Below are positions 25,405-34,600 of a stretch of DNA of 64,000 bases, piece by piece. Source of the DNA: an uncultured Acidimicrobiaceae bacterium (GTDB taxonomy: Bacteria > Actinomycetota > Acidimicrobiia > Acidimicrobiales > SZUA-35); NCBI GenBank assembly GCA_947259095.1, contig CAMYLA010000004.1, forward strand, positions 62,001 through 126,000, read 5' to 3'. Both the position numbers and the translations under genes were made by a program. The number at the start of each line of letters is the position of its first letter. The stretch's first letter is position 1. A model generated the notes under the pieces. The model saw only the letters and a program-made list of their open reading frames with translations. It did not search any database and was not told where the DNA came from.

Positions 25405-26844
25405 GTGACCCTCATTTGTTTTGCCTCTCAGAAGGGCTCCCCGGGTACCACTGCGGTCGCCCTGGCGGTCGCCGCTGCGCTCCGCCCCGGGCCCGGGCGC
25501 CGCAAGCTCCTCCTCGAGGCCGACAGTGCCGGAGGCGCGCTGGCCATCCGCTACGGGCTGCCGGTGGAGCCCGGTTTGCTCACGCTGGCCGCGGCCGTGC
25601 GTGGTGGGCTGGAGTCCGAGGGGCTGTGGCGCCACAGCCAGGAGCTCCCCGGCGGGTTGCCGGTGGTGCTCTGTCCCGATGGCCCGGAACAGGTCGGTGC
25701 CGCGATGTCGGCCAGTGGCGATCGGCTGGGCCGCTTCCTCAACGGCCTCGGCGATGTCGACGTGATCTGCGATATGGGGCGGCTGGGATCGGACCCGTCC
25801 ACCCTGGCGTTCGTCGCCGAGGCCCGCGCCCTGCTCATGGTGGCCAGGCCCACCGCAGAACAACTCCAGCCCGCAGCCCGGCGGCTGGCCATGGTGCGGC
25901 CGACGCTGGGCAATCTGGGCTGGGTCCTGGTCGGCCAGAAGCCCTACGGGGCGGCGGAGGTCGAGCGCACCTACCGGTTCCCCGTCGTCGGGGTCATCGC
26001 CGATGACCGGAGGTCGGTCGTCGCCCTGGAGCAGGGGGCGATCACCAAGCGGCTTCGCCGGCACCCGTTCATCCGGTCATCGGTCACGCTGGCCAAGACG
26101 CTGTCGACGTGGCTGGAACCCGTCGCCGTCGTTCCGTCCGCCGATGTCCGATCAGAGGTCACCGGCGAGAGCCGGGCTGTTACCGCACGCCCCACTGGCG
26201 GCCCACCGGCTCCCACCGATGTCGACGGTCGCTGCGACGATGCCGTCGGGCCCGAGTTGCCGGTCGGGCCTCGGGTGATGGGCACCCCCTCGCCGAGGTC
26301 GTCGGATCCACGGGGAGCGGACCACGAGGTCGGCGTGGCCGATTCGCAGGCCGGCCGGTCGGGAGCGGGCCCCGCCAACGACGCGGTCCAGTCGCTCGGG
26401 CCTGCGGTGCGCCCTCCTCCCGCCTTCCGCGCCCGCACCGCCGATGCCGACGGCTCGAGGCCACCGACGGCCGGCGATGGGGCGCCGTCAACGCCGGCAA
26501 AATCGGCCAGGCGAACAGCCACCTCCGCCACTGCGGAGGGCCGCCCGATCGGGGCCGGGCTGCCCGGCCCCCGTCTGCCGGCGTGGCCGCCCGTCCCATC
26601 GCCGGCCCCGCCTGCGCCACCGGTCCCGCCCGGCACCGCGGCCGACCGCCCAAACACCGACCCCGGCCTCGATGACCATCTCGGCCCCGACACCGATCGC
26701 GGCGCCGACACCGGTGACCACACCGACGCCGAATGTGGTGTGGCAGGAGCGGCAGCCTCCGACGCCATGCCACACCGTGACGATGATGATCCATCCTCGG
26801 CCTCGGCCCGCAGGGGCAGCGATGTCGACTGGGCGATGCCATGA
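25405..26844 (+). CDS. TadZ/CpaE-like MinD-family protein with a degenerate P-loop and a long disordered tail
   Basis: Residues 1-235 form a MinD/ParA-like fold: 'MTLICFASQKGSPGTTAVALAVAAAL', 'LLLEADSAGGALAIRYGL', 'DVICDMGRLG' and 'WVLVGQKPYG'. The Walker A lysine that should precede Thr (GKT) is missing; the loop reads KGSPGTT, so ATP hydrolysis is doubtful. TadZ/CpaE proteins place the pilus machine at the cell pole or other sites. The last 240 residues are Pro/Ala/Gly/Asp-rich and probably disordered. The start is GTG 25405, and the stop overlaps the cpaF ATG. Position in the operon supports the assignment. Confidence 0.75.
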   Translation: MTLICFASQKGSPGTTAVALAVAAALRPGPGRRKLLLEADSAGGALAIRYGLPVEPGLLTLAAAVRGGLESEGLWRHSQELPGGLPVVLCPDGPEQVGAAMSASGDRLGRFLNGLGDVDVICDMGRLGSDPSTLAFVAEARALLMVARPTAEQLQPAARRLAMVRPTLGNLGWVLVGQKPYGAAEVERTYRFPVVGVIADDRRSVVALEQGAITKRLRRHPFIRSSVTLAKTLSTWLEPVAVVPSADVRSEVTGESRAVTARPTGGPPAPTDVDGRCDDAVGPELPVGPRVMGTPSPRSSDPRGADHEVGVADSQAGRSGAGPANDAVQSLGPAVRPPPAFRARTADADGSRPPTAGDGAPSTPAKSARRTATSATAEGRPIGAGLPGPRLPAWPPVPSPAPPAPPVPPGTAADRPNTDPGLDDHLGPDTDRGADTGDHTDAECGVAGAAASDAMPHRDDDDPSSASARRGSDVDWAMP

Positions 26845-28151
26845 GCCTCGAACGTTCACTGGTCGACGGTGTCCGAGCCGAGGTCGGCGAGCAGCTGAAC
26901 CAGCGGGCGGCCGAGGCCGAGGCGGCCGGGCGGTCCCCGATCCTGGGCGAGAACCGACGGATGCTGGCTCGCAAGCTCATCGGCGAACAGCTCGAGGAGA
27001 TCGACACCCTGGCCATGAACCGTGGTGCCGGGGTGCTCAGCGAGGTCGAACGCAACGAGCTGACGAACTCGGTCATCGCCGAGCTGTTCGAGCTGGGCCG
27101 GATCCAGCAATACGTCGACGACCCGTCCAACACCGACATCGCCATCAACGGGTTCGACTCGGTGTGGCTGACGAAACGCAACGGTCAGAAGGTTCGGGCC
27201 GCCCCGGTCGCCGACAGCGATGATCATCTGATCGAGATGATCCAGACCGCGGCCCGCCGGGGCCGCTCCGAACATCGGTGGGATCCGTCGAGCCCGATGC
27301 TCGACCTCCAGCTCGGCTCCGGTGATCGCCTCAACGCCATCGCCTGGGTCTCGGGCAGGCCATCGATCTCCATCCGCCGCCACGATTTCGACATCCACCG
27401 GCTGAAGCAGCTGGTCAGCCTCGGCACGATACACGAACCGCTGTTCCACCTGCTCAAGGCAATGGTCCTGGCTCGATTCAACATCATCGTCGCCGGCGGC
27501 ACCGGGGCCGGCAAGACCACCATGCTCCGCTGTCTGCTCAACGAGGTGCCGCCGGACGAGCGATTGGTCACGGTCGAGGACTCGTTGGAGATCGGACTGG
27601 AACGCTTCGCCGACCTTCACCCCGACTTCGTCGACCTCGAGGCCAGGGATGCCAACGTCGAAGGTGTCGGCCTGCTCTCGATGGACGACCTCGCCATCAA
27701 CGCCCTGCGGATGAACCCCGGTCGGCTCATCGTTGGCGAGGTCCGGGGCGACGAGGCGCTGACCCTGCTGTTGGCCTGCACCCAAGGCAATGACGGTGCG
27801 ATGTGCACCGTCCATGCCGACTCATCGGGCGGCGTCTTCGGTCGGTTGCAGATGTACCTGGCGATGACCAGGGAGCGGTTCGAGCCGGAGGCGGCCAATC
27901 TGCTGGTGGCACAGGGCATCGACTGCATCATCCACGTGGCAAAGCTCTTGGACGGGCCCCGGGCCGTCACCAGCGTTCGAGAGGTCACCGGCGCCGACGG
28001 CGACATCGTGGTGTCCAACGAGATCTACGGGCCGGACAGCGAGGGGCGGGCCATGGCCCGGTTCCGGTTCAGCGAGCAGAGGATGGTCCGCCTCGAGCGT
28101 GCCGGCTTCGATCGGCGCTGGCTCGACACGCCGGGGAAGTGGTACCGATGA
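26841..28151 (+). CDS. cpaF: Tad secretion ATPase CpaF/TadA
   Basis: This 436-residue hexameric ATPase powers Flp pilus assembly. The N-terminal domain includes 'YVDDPSNTDIAINGFDSVWL'. The motor domain has Walker A 'IIVAGGTGAGKTTMLRCLLN' near residue 220, the Asp box 'LVTVEDSLEIGL', Walker B 'ALRMNPGRLIVGEVRGDEALTLL' and the His box 'GAMCTVHADSSGGVFGRLQMYL'. The ATG overlaps the TGA of the upstream gene (ATGA) and its own stop overlaps tadB in the same manner, so translation is coupled. Length fits the family. Confidence 0.95.
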   Translation: MSLERSLVDGVRAEVGEQLNQRAAEAEAAGRSPILGENRRMLARKLIGEQLEEIDTLAMNRGAGVLSEVERNELTNSVIAELFELGRIQQYVDDPSNTDIAINGFDSVWLTKRNGQKVRAAPVADSDDHLIEMIQTAARRGRSEHRWDPSSPMLDLQLGSGDRLNAIAWVSGRPSISIRRHDFDIHRLKQLVSLGTIHEPLFHLLKAMVLARFNIIVAGGTGAGKTTMLRCLLNEVPPDERLVTVEDSLEIGLERFADLHPDFVDLEARDANVEGVGLLSMDDLAINALRMNPGRLIVGEVRGDEALTLLLACTQGNDGAMCTVHADSSGGVFGRLQMYLAMTRERFEPEAANLLVAQGIDCIIHVAKLLDGPRAVTSVREVTGADGDIVVSNEIYGPDSEGRAMARFRFSEQRMVRLERAGFDRRWLDTPGKWYR

Positions 28152-29071
28152 GCACGGTGTTGATGGCCGCCCTGTCGGCCGGTGTCGCCCTCGGGATCCT
28201 GCTCATCAGCCAGGGCCTGATGGGCAAGCGCATACTCCCCCCACTCGGGTCGGTGTTCCCCGATGGCACGACCACGGCCACGGCCACCGCCTGGACGGCC
28301 GGGGCCTGTGCCGCCGCTCTCGTGGTCTTCGCGGTCACCCGTTGGGTCGGTGCGGCGGTGGGTATGGGCATCCTGGTGGTCGGTGTCCCATGGTTCTTCG
28401 GCAGCACCAGGCAGATCAAGCAGGAGATGGAGCGGACGCAGGCCATTGCCACCTGGACCGAGATGATCCGGGACAACATCGCCGGGGCGGCCGGCCTCGA
28501 GCAGGCGTTGTCGTCGACCGCCGACATCGCCCCGAAACCCATCGCCAAGGAGGTCCGAGCCTTTGCCCATCGGCTGGATGGGCTCACCGTGGTCGAGGCC
28601 CTGACCCTGTTGGGTCGAGACCTCAGCCATCCGGCCGCCGATCTGGTGGTGGTGTCGCTGGCCAATGCCTCACGAATGGAGGGTCGGGATCTCGGTCCGC
28701 TCCTCACCCGACTCGCCGATTCGATCCGGGCCGACGTGCGAATGCGACTTCGGGTCGAGGTCGGCCGTGCCCGCATCCGGACCTCCTCCAAGATCGTGCT
28801 GGCGGTGACCCTGGCCACCGTCGCCATGGTCTACTTCACCTCCCGCGATCTCCTGGCCGTCTACGACACGTTTGGCGGCCAAATCTGGTTGCTGGCGGTC
28901 TTCGGGCTGTTCATCGCTTCGCTGTGGATGATGAACCACTTCGCCCAGGTACAACTGCCGGAGCGTTTCTCGGCCCGGCGGCTCGACCCCCGCCTTCCCG
29001 CCCCCGGATTCGACCCGGTCGGCGCGGTCACAGCCTCCACTGACCCGCTCCGGCCCGGTGATCGACCGTGA
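28148..29071 (+). CDS. tadB: Tad inner-membrane protein TadB
   Basis: The 307-residue type II secretion F-like platform protein has N-terminal membrane helices. Its T2SSF domain includes 'WTEMIRDNIAGAAGLEQALSSTADIAP', 'FAHRLDGLTVVEALTLLGRDLSHPAADLVVVSLANAS' and 'GPLLTRLADSIRADVRMRLRVEVGRARIRTS', followed by two more helices. With TadC it forms the membrane platform turned by CpaF. ATG 28148 overlaps the cpaF stop (ATGA). The frame is open further upstream, but only inside cpaF. Confidence 0.9.
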   Translation: MSTVLMAALSAGVALGILLISQGLMGKRILPPLGSVFPDGTTTATATAWTAGACAAALVVFAVTRWVGAAVGMGILVVGVPWFFGSTRQIKQEMERTQAIATWTEMIRDNIAGAAGLEQALSSTADIAPKPIAKEVRAFAHRLDGLTVVEALTLLGRDLSHPAADLVVVSLANASRMEGRDLGPLLTRLADSIRADVRMRLRVEVGRARIRTSSKIVLAVTLATVAMVYFTSRDLLAVYDTFGGQIWLLAVFGLFIASLWMMNHFAQVQLPERFSARRLDPRLPAPGFDPVGAVTASTDPLRPGDRP

Positions 29072-30024
29072 CCGGCACCCTGATCGCCGCACTGTTGGCC
29101 GCCGGTATCGGTCTCGGGCTGTTGACCGTCGGCCGGGGCCTTCGTCGACGGCCGGTGCAACTGGTGGACGCGGTGGCCACGCTCCATCGCCGCCCACGCC
29201 CCTCGGTGGCCACGCTGGTCCGCGAACCCGACGACGAACTCACCAGGTTCCAGCGCCATCTGGCAAGACCGGGCTTGCGGCTCTTGGAAGGGCTCGGCCT
29301 CGCGGATCGAGGTCTGTTGGAGGAGCGGCTACGCATCCTCGACAAATCGTTGGAACGCCACGCCTACGAGAAATTGTTCGCCGGCCTGGTCGGGCTCCTC
29401 CTGCCGCTGGCCTTGGGATTGATCCTCGGCTTGAACGGGACGCCGGTATCACCCCTGTTGCTGTTGCTCGTCACCTTCGGGCTGGCGGTCGGTGGCTTCT
29501 TCTACCCCGACCTGCCGCTGGCGGAGCGGGTTGCCGATCGCCAGCGGGCATTCCGCCATGCGCTTTCGACCTATCTCGACCTGGTCAGCATCATCCTGGC
29601 CGGCGGTGGGGGGACCGAGAGCGCCCTGACCGGCGCGGCCGCAGCCGGCGACGGTTGGGTCTTCGCCGAGATCCGAGCGACGCTGCGCCGGGGCGAGCTG
29701 ACCGGCCGCACCCCCTGGGACATGTTCGAGGAACTCGGTGAACGGTATGGGATCGAGGAGCTCCAGGAGCTGGCCTCGTCGATCTCATTGGCCGGCGGCC
29801 ACGGCGCCAGGGTCCGCCAGTCGTTGGTTGCGAAGTCCGAGGCGTTACGAGCCAAGCAGACCGCCGAGATCGAGTCGATGGCCGAGTCCAACACCGAAAA
29901 GATGATCGTGCCGGTCTCGATCATGGTGCTGGGCCTGATGGTCTTCATCGGCCGTGGTGCCATCGACGCCATCGGTGGCACCACGCCGGCCACCGATCCC
30001 CAGACCCCGATCGACGGCCCGTGA
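29068..30024 (+). CDS. tadC: Tad inner-membrane protein TadC
   Basis: The 318-residue second platform protein has three or four membrane helices. Its T2SSF domain carries 'HALSTYLDLVSIILAGGGGTESALTGAAAAGDGWVFAEIRA' and 'ELASSISLAGGHGARVRQSLVAKSEALRAKQ', followed by a C-terminal helix pair. The GTG at 29068 overlaps the tadB TGA (GTGA). The order tadB-tadC directly before the pilin gene is standard. Confidence 0.9.
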   Translation: MTGTLIAALLAAGIGLGLLTVGRGLRRRPVQLVDAVATLHRRPRPSVATLVREPDDELTRFQRHLARPGLRLLEGLGLADRGLLEERLRILDKSLERHAYEKLFAGLVGLLLPLALGLILGLNGTPVSPLLLLLVTFGLAVGGFFYPDLPLAERVADRQRAFRHALSTYLDLVSIILAGGGGTESALTGAAAAGDGWVFAEIRATLRRGELTGRTPWDMFEELGERYGIEELQELASSISLAGGHGARVRQSLVAKSEALRAKQTAEIESMAESNTEKMIVPVSIMVLGLMVFIGRGAIDAIGGTTPATDPQTPIDGP

Positions 30025-30071
30025 CTTCGCGGGCCCAGGCGGTTCTCACCCACATCAAAATGGAGACGACG

Positions 30072-30299
30072 ATGGACCATGACGAGATGACCACCGAGAC
30101 GCAACCGACCCGATCGTTTCGGCGGATGTTTCGCCATGAGCGGGGAGCGGTCGGCACGGAGATGGCGATCGTGGTCGCCATCGTGGTTGCCATTGCGATC
30201 GCCCTCGGTGTGGTCATGCGGGACTCGGCCGAGGCCCACCAGGAGTGCATCCCGGCCGCGCCCGGTGATTCGATCCCGGCCGGTTGCGATCGGGGCTAG
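30072..30299 (+). CDS. flp: Flp-type prepilin
   Basis: The 75-residue small pilin has a short polar leader ending 'FRHERG', then 'AVGTEMAIVVAIVVAIAIALGVV'. Cleavage after the glycine places Glu at +5, the hallmark of type IVb Flp pilins, and starts the hydrophobic helix used for assembly. The C-terminal part is short with two cysteines, which may form a disulfide. ATG 30072 is preferred because GGAG lies six bases upstream; GTG 30021, overlapping the tadC stop, and ATG 30060 are in-frame alternatives. Only one flp copy is seen. The prepilin peptidase gene is at 35948-36550. Confidence 0.85.
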   Translation: MDHDEMTTETQPTRSFRRMFRHERGAVGTEMAIVVAIVVAIAIALGVVMRDSAEAHQECIPAAPGDSIPAGCDRG

Positions 30300-30341
30300 C
30301 AGGGTGCTGAAAACACGTGCCGGGGCGGGAGAACTGGTCTG

Positions 30342-30818
30342 ATGGGCGATGGCTTGGCCTCGGGGCCGTCGCCCTGTCGTGGGCCACGTCCGGTGCGTCT
30401 GCGTCGGGGGCGGCCCCGACGCGGCCACCGGCCGGCGGCCGCCGAATCCGGTATGACCAGCCTCGAGATGGCGATTCTGTTTCCGAGCGTACTCCTGGTG
30501 ATCCTGTCGATGTTCCAGATCAGCCTCTACTGGCACACGGCGAACGCGGCGGCGGTGGCTGCCGAGCAGGGACTCGACGCCGGCCAGATCTTCCCTGAGG
30601 ACAAAACCCGGGCGGTCGACGAGGCTCGGGCAGCAGCGCAGTGGATTCTCGAAACCACCAACCATCGCAACGCCGTGGTCAACCCCACGATCAACGGAGA
30701 CCTCCTGACCGTCACCGTCACCGCCGAAGCCCCCCGGATCGTCGGCATAGGGAGCTGGCAGGTCCGATCGGTTGCCGAGGGTCGGTTCGAGGCGTTCATC
30801 CCGGCCGGCGAGCGATGA
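30342..30818 (+). CDS. TadE-family pseudopilin
   Basis: The 158-residue protein has a basic N-terminal stretch followed by 'ESGMTSLEMAILFPSVLLVILSMFQISLYW'. Cleavage after Gly gives Glu at +5, as in TadE pseudopilins. The mature part starts with a helix ('HTANAAAVAAEQGLDAGQ') and ends in a beta-rich domain with 'VTVTAEAP'. ATG 30342 has GGGAG about ten bases ahead. The 40-odd residue leader is long, so a later start is possible. The stop overlaps the start of the next TadE-like gene. Confidence 0.8.
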   Translation: MGDGLASGPSPCRGPRPVRLRRGRPRRGHRPAAAESGMTSLEMAILFPSVLLVILSMFQISLYWHTANAAAVAAEQGLDAGQIFPEDKTRAVDEARAAAQWILETTNHRNAVVNPTINGDLLTVTVTAEAPRIVGIGSWQVRSVAEGRFEAFIPAGER

Positions 30819-31255
30819 GCCTCCGGAGCCAGCGGAGCGTCGCCCGGCCCGTCGGCGAAGACGGAAGTGTGTCGATCGAATTCGCCATCGTCATGAGCGC
30901 AGTGATCGTCGGCTTCTTCAGCCTCATGATCATGGCGGGCCGGATCATGCAACAGGAGAGCGATGTGCGGTCGGCCGCCCATGCTGCGGCCCGGGCCGCC
31001 AGCCTCCGAGATGACTTCGCCGTCGCCGAGGCCGACGCCCGGGCCGTGGCGTCGCGGAATCTGGCCGAGAGCGGCGTCACCTGCAGCGGCCAATCGATCA
31101 CCATCGTCAGCGCACCGGGCGACTTCGAACCGAGTGGGGTGGTGACCGTGCGGGTCGAGTGCACCGCCCGGGCCGTCGGGGCCTTCGGCCTCCCGGCCAA
31201 CCTCTACTGGTACGAGGCGACCGAGGTCATCGATGACTATCGAGGTGCGCCATGA
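30815..31255 (+). CDS. Second TadE-family pseudopilin
   Basis: The 146-residue TadE/TadG-like protein carries the prepilin-like signal 'GEDGSVSIEFAIVMSAVIVGFFSLMIMAGR'; after the Gly, Glu is at +5. It continues 'DVRSAAHAAARAASLRDDFAVAEADARAVASRNLAESGVTC', the typical TadE helix followed by a Cys-containing beta domain. ATG 30815 overlaps the stop of the preceding gene (ATGA), and its stop overlaps the next ATG in the same way, so the three minor pilin genes are translationally coupled. Confidence 0.82.
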   Translation: MSLRSQRSVARPVGEDGSVSIEFAIVMSAVIVGFFSLMIMAGRIMQQESDVRSAAHAAARAASLRDDFAVAEADARAVASRNLAESGVTCSGQSITIVSAPGDFEPSGVVTVRVECTARAVGAFGLPANLYWYEATEVIDDYRGAP

Positions 31256-31689
31256 GCCGCCGGCATGGCCGGCCGGGCCAGGATCGAGGTGCGGTCTCGT
31301 CGATGGTCGCCGTCCTGGGATTCGCCATCTTCGTCTCCTTGGCGCTGGTCGTCGACGGCGGCCGCCAACTTGCCGCGCTCTCCGAAGCCCGGGACATCGC
31401 GGACAACGCCGCCCGCTTTGGCTCCCAGCAGATCGACCTCGACCAGTGGCGGGCCACCGGCCGCCCGGTGATCGACCGCGGCGAGGCCCGAGCCAGGGTC
31501 GAGGAGTTCTTCGACGAGCACGTGATCCCGGGCAGCGCCACCGGCCGCATCGTTCCGAGCGCCGGCCCCGACGCCGACATCACGGTCACCGTCGAGGTCA
31601 CCGTGCGGCCGGTCGGCTTCTTCTTCCCGGCCAGAGATGCGATCGCCACCGAATCAGCCACCGCCCTCGACGGCGTCATCACCCCGTAG
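31252..31689 (+). CDS. TadG-like minor pilus protein
   Basis: The 145-residue protein has 'DRGAVSSMVAVLGFAIFVSLALVVDGGRQLAALSEARDIADNAARFG', the N-terminal TadG-type helix. The +5 glutamate seen in its two neighbours is absent, as in many TadG proteins. The large von Willebrand domain of proteobacterial TadG is missing; the rest is a short beta-rich domain ('ITVTVEVTVRPVGFFFP'). This short form is common in actinobacterial Tad loci. It starts at ATG 31252, overlapping the previous stop. Confidence 0.75.
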   Translation: MSRRHGRPGQDRGAVSSMVAVLGFAIFVSLALVVDGGRQLAALSEARDIADNAARFGSQQIDLDQWRATGRPVIDRGEARARVEEFFDEHVIPGSATGRIVPSAGPDADITVTVEVTVRPVGFFFPARDAIATESATALDGVITP

Positions 31690-31696
31690 GTAACCA

Positions 31697-34600
31697 ATGA
31701 CAACAATCACCGACTTCTTCAAAGGGATCGTCAGCCTGGCGCTGATCGTCACGCTCCTGGTCGGCGTGCCGGCGTTGCTGGCAACCATCGTCGGCTTCCC
31801 CCTGCCGACGGAGCTCCCCTCACCGTCGCTCATCGCCAACCACATCGAGGACGGGGTCATCCCCGACTTGTTCGTCGTCAAGACCTCGGCACTCGTCGTC
31901 TGGATCGTCTGGCTCCAACTGGCCGTGGCCGTGCTGGCCGAGGTGTTCGGCCTGCTGCGAGGTCGGGCCTCGGGTCGGGCCCCCGTCCTGCCCGGTATCC
32001 AGCTGTTCGCAGGCAAGCTGGTGGCCTCGACCGTCCTGATCGTCTCCGCCCTCACGCCCCCGAGGGCGGTCACCGCCGCACCGATCCTGCCTCTCGGCGC
32101 GGCGGCGGCGACGGCTGTCGAACGGGCGCCCGGCCCACCGACGCAGCCGGTCCACCTCGACGAGATCGTCGTCCAGCCTCGATCGCCGGGCGGAAGCGGG
32201 GCCGGCGACGAGTGGCTCGTCCCGGAAGGCACGCCCGGACGCCACACCACGAAACAGTACGCCACCACCCAAGGCGACAACTGGTGGGATATCGCCGAGC
32301 GCCTGCTCGGCGACGGCATGCGGTGGAGCGAGGTCCGACAGCTGAACACCGGCAAGACGATGCTGACCGGCGAGATCGTGACCCAACACACCGAGACGGT
32401 CGGCGCCGGCTGGCATCTCGACGTGCCCTCGGATGCCGATCCTACACTGCTGACCCCATCGGTCCCGACGTCGCCTTCGGCTGCGGCCGGCGTGGCTGAC
32501 CGGGCCGGCTCGTCCGAGGCCCACAGGCCTGTCGGCGACTCCGAAGACCCCGGAAGGCGCCCCGCCGGCCCCGATAGTGCGGTTCCGGTCGGGCTCCTCG
32601 ACGCCATCCGGCCTCACATGCTGGTCTACGAGGGGCCCACCGGCACAACCGATGGCGGGCCCGGCGTTCCCTATCAGGTCGTCGAGGGCGACAACCTGTG
32701 GGACATCGCCCGACGGCACCTCGGCGACGGCTTTCGCTGGCCCGAGATCTTCGAGAACTCCACCGGCTTGGAGCAGACCTTCGGTCGCACGATCACCGAC
32801 CCCAACCTGATCTGGCCCGATTCGATCCTGTGGCTGCCCGGCGACGCGGTTGCGGTCCCCGAGGCCGATCCCGAGTTGGTCGGCGAGGTCATCGGGCCGC
32901 TGCAGCGGGTCGGGCCCTCCGATGGCGCCGGGCGCAACGACATCCAGCCCGAGGAGCTGCAACATCTCAACGCCGCCGCCCGTCGGACCGCAACCGGTGC
33001 AGGTTTGATCGCCCCCGAGGCCGGGGGCGGCTCGGCCGGCGCCGATGTGCCGCCGAGCGCAGAGCCGCCAGCCGGTCCCGACACGCCGCCCAGCACCCCT
33101 CCGCCATCGACGACCGCCGTGGCGCCCGGTCCCGACCGCCAATCAGCCAACAAGGATCGACCGCCGGGGCCACCGAGCCCCGATGCCCCGGTGGGTGAGC
33201 GCCGACCGCCGGAGAGCATCGGCCCGTCAGCCGGCCCGGCCGGCCTGGCCTTCGGGGCCGGCGGGGTGCTGCTGGCTTCGGGGCTGCTGGGCCTGGTGAC
33301 CAGAGCGAGGAAGCTCCGGTTGTCCGAAGCCGGGCCGAGCTCGATACCGGCCCCACCGCCGCTGGAGCTGGTCGAGCTCGAAACGGTGTTGCGCAACGAC
33401 GCCGACGGCGAACGGGCCCGGTCGATTCACCGGGCGATCCAGTCACTCGGCCATCGACCGATCGTCGTCGGTGAGCCACTGGCTGCGCCGGAGGTGATTC
33501 GAGTCTCCGGCGACCGTTTCGAAGTGGTGCAGCGGGGAGCCGATCCCGATCTCCCCGCTCCCTGGTTGCCCGCTGTCAGTCCGGCGCTGGACGGGATGGC
33601 CGATCGATCCCTGGCGGTGCTGCCGGCGGCTTCGCTCCCAGCCGACCAGGACGACCGGGACGACAGGGACGACCGCCAGGGATCGTCGGGTCACGACCGC
33701 TTCGATCATGACCGGACGGGCGGGTTCGCCCCCGGTTGCGTGACCATCGGCGGTGGTCTGCTGATCAATCTCGAGGCCATCGGCGTTCTGGGGATCGACG
33801 GTCCGGTGGAAACCGCCGCCGGGCTGGTCCGCGCCATGGTTCAGGAACTGGCCTGCGGGCCGGCACGACGGTCGATCGACCTTCGGGTCTCCGACTGGCT
33901 CCCCGGGGCCGACCTCCACGAACACGTTCGCTGCGGTCCGCTCGACCACCTGGCCGGCGAACTCCGCCCATGGCTGGAGGACGCCGAACTCCGGCTGGCG
34001 GCGTCCGGCGGGTTCAGCGCCTACTCGCTACGGGTCGCCAACTCGCCGCAGGCGATCCCGACCTTCACCATCATCTTCGCCGATGTCTCCGACGCCGACC
34101 GGCTCGGCCATCTGGTCGACCGGGCCAGACGCCACGCCCTGCCTCTGGCCGTCGTCTTCTCCGGCGACCTGACCCGGCTGTCGACGGCGCCCGAGGCGGT
34201 GGTCCGCCTCGGCGACGATCGTCTCACGCTGGAGCCCTACGGCTTCACCGCGGCAATGCAGTACCTCGACATCAACCTCCTCGCCGGAACCTCGGCGCTG
34301 GTCGATCACGCTCGAAACGCTCCACTGGTGCTCCGCAGGCCGGAAGACCCCGGGGCCGTCGCCGACGATCACGACACCGACCCTGCCCAGGTCCCAACCG
34401 AGGAGACGCCGGAACGAGAGATCATCACCGAGTTGCCGCCGGGGGAGGAGGAGGTCACCGATCGGTCGGAAGAGGATCCGGACAGCGGCATCCTGATCCG
34501 GGTTCTCGGCCCGGTCGAGTTCGAGGGCGGCCCGGCCGGACTCAGCGAGCCGGAGCGATCGCTGCTCACCTTCCTGGCGCTCGTCGGGCCGTCGACGTCC

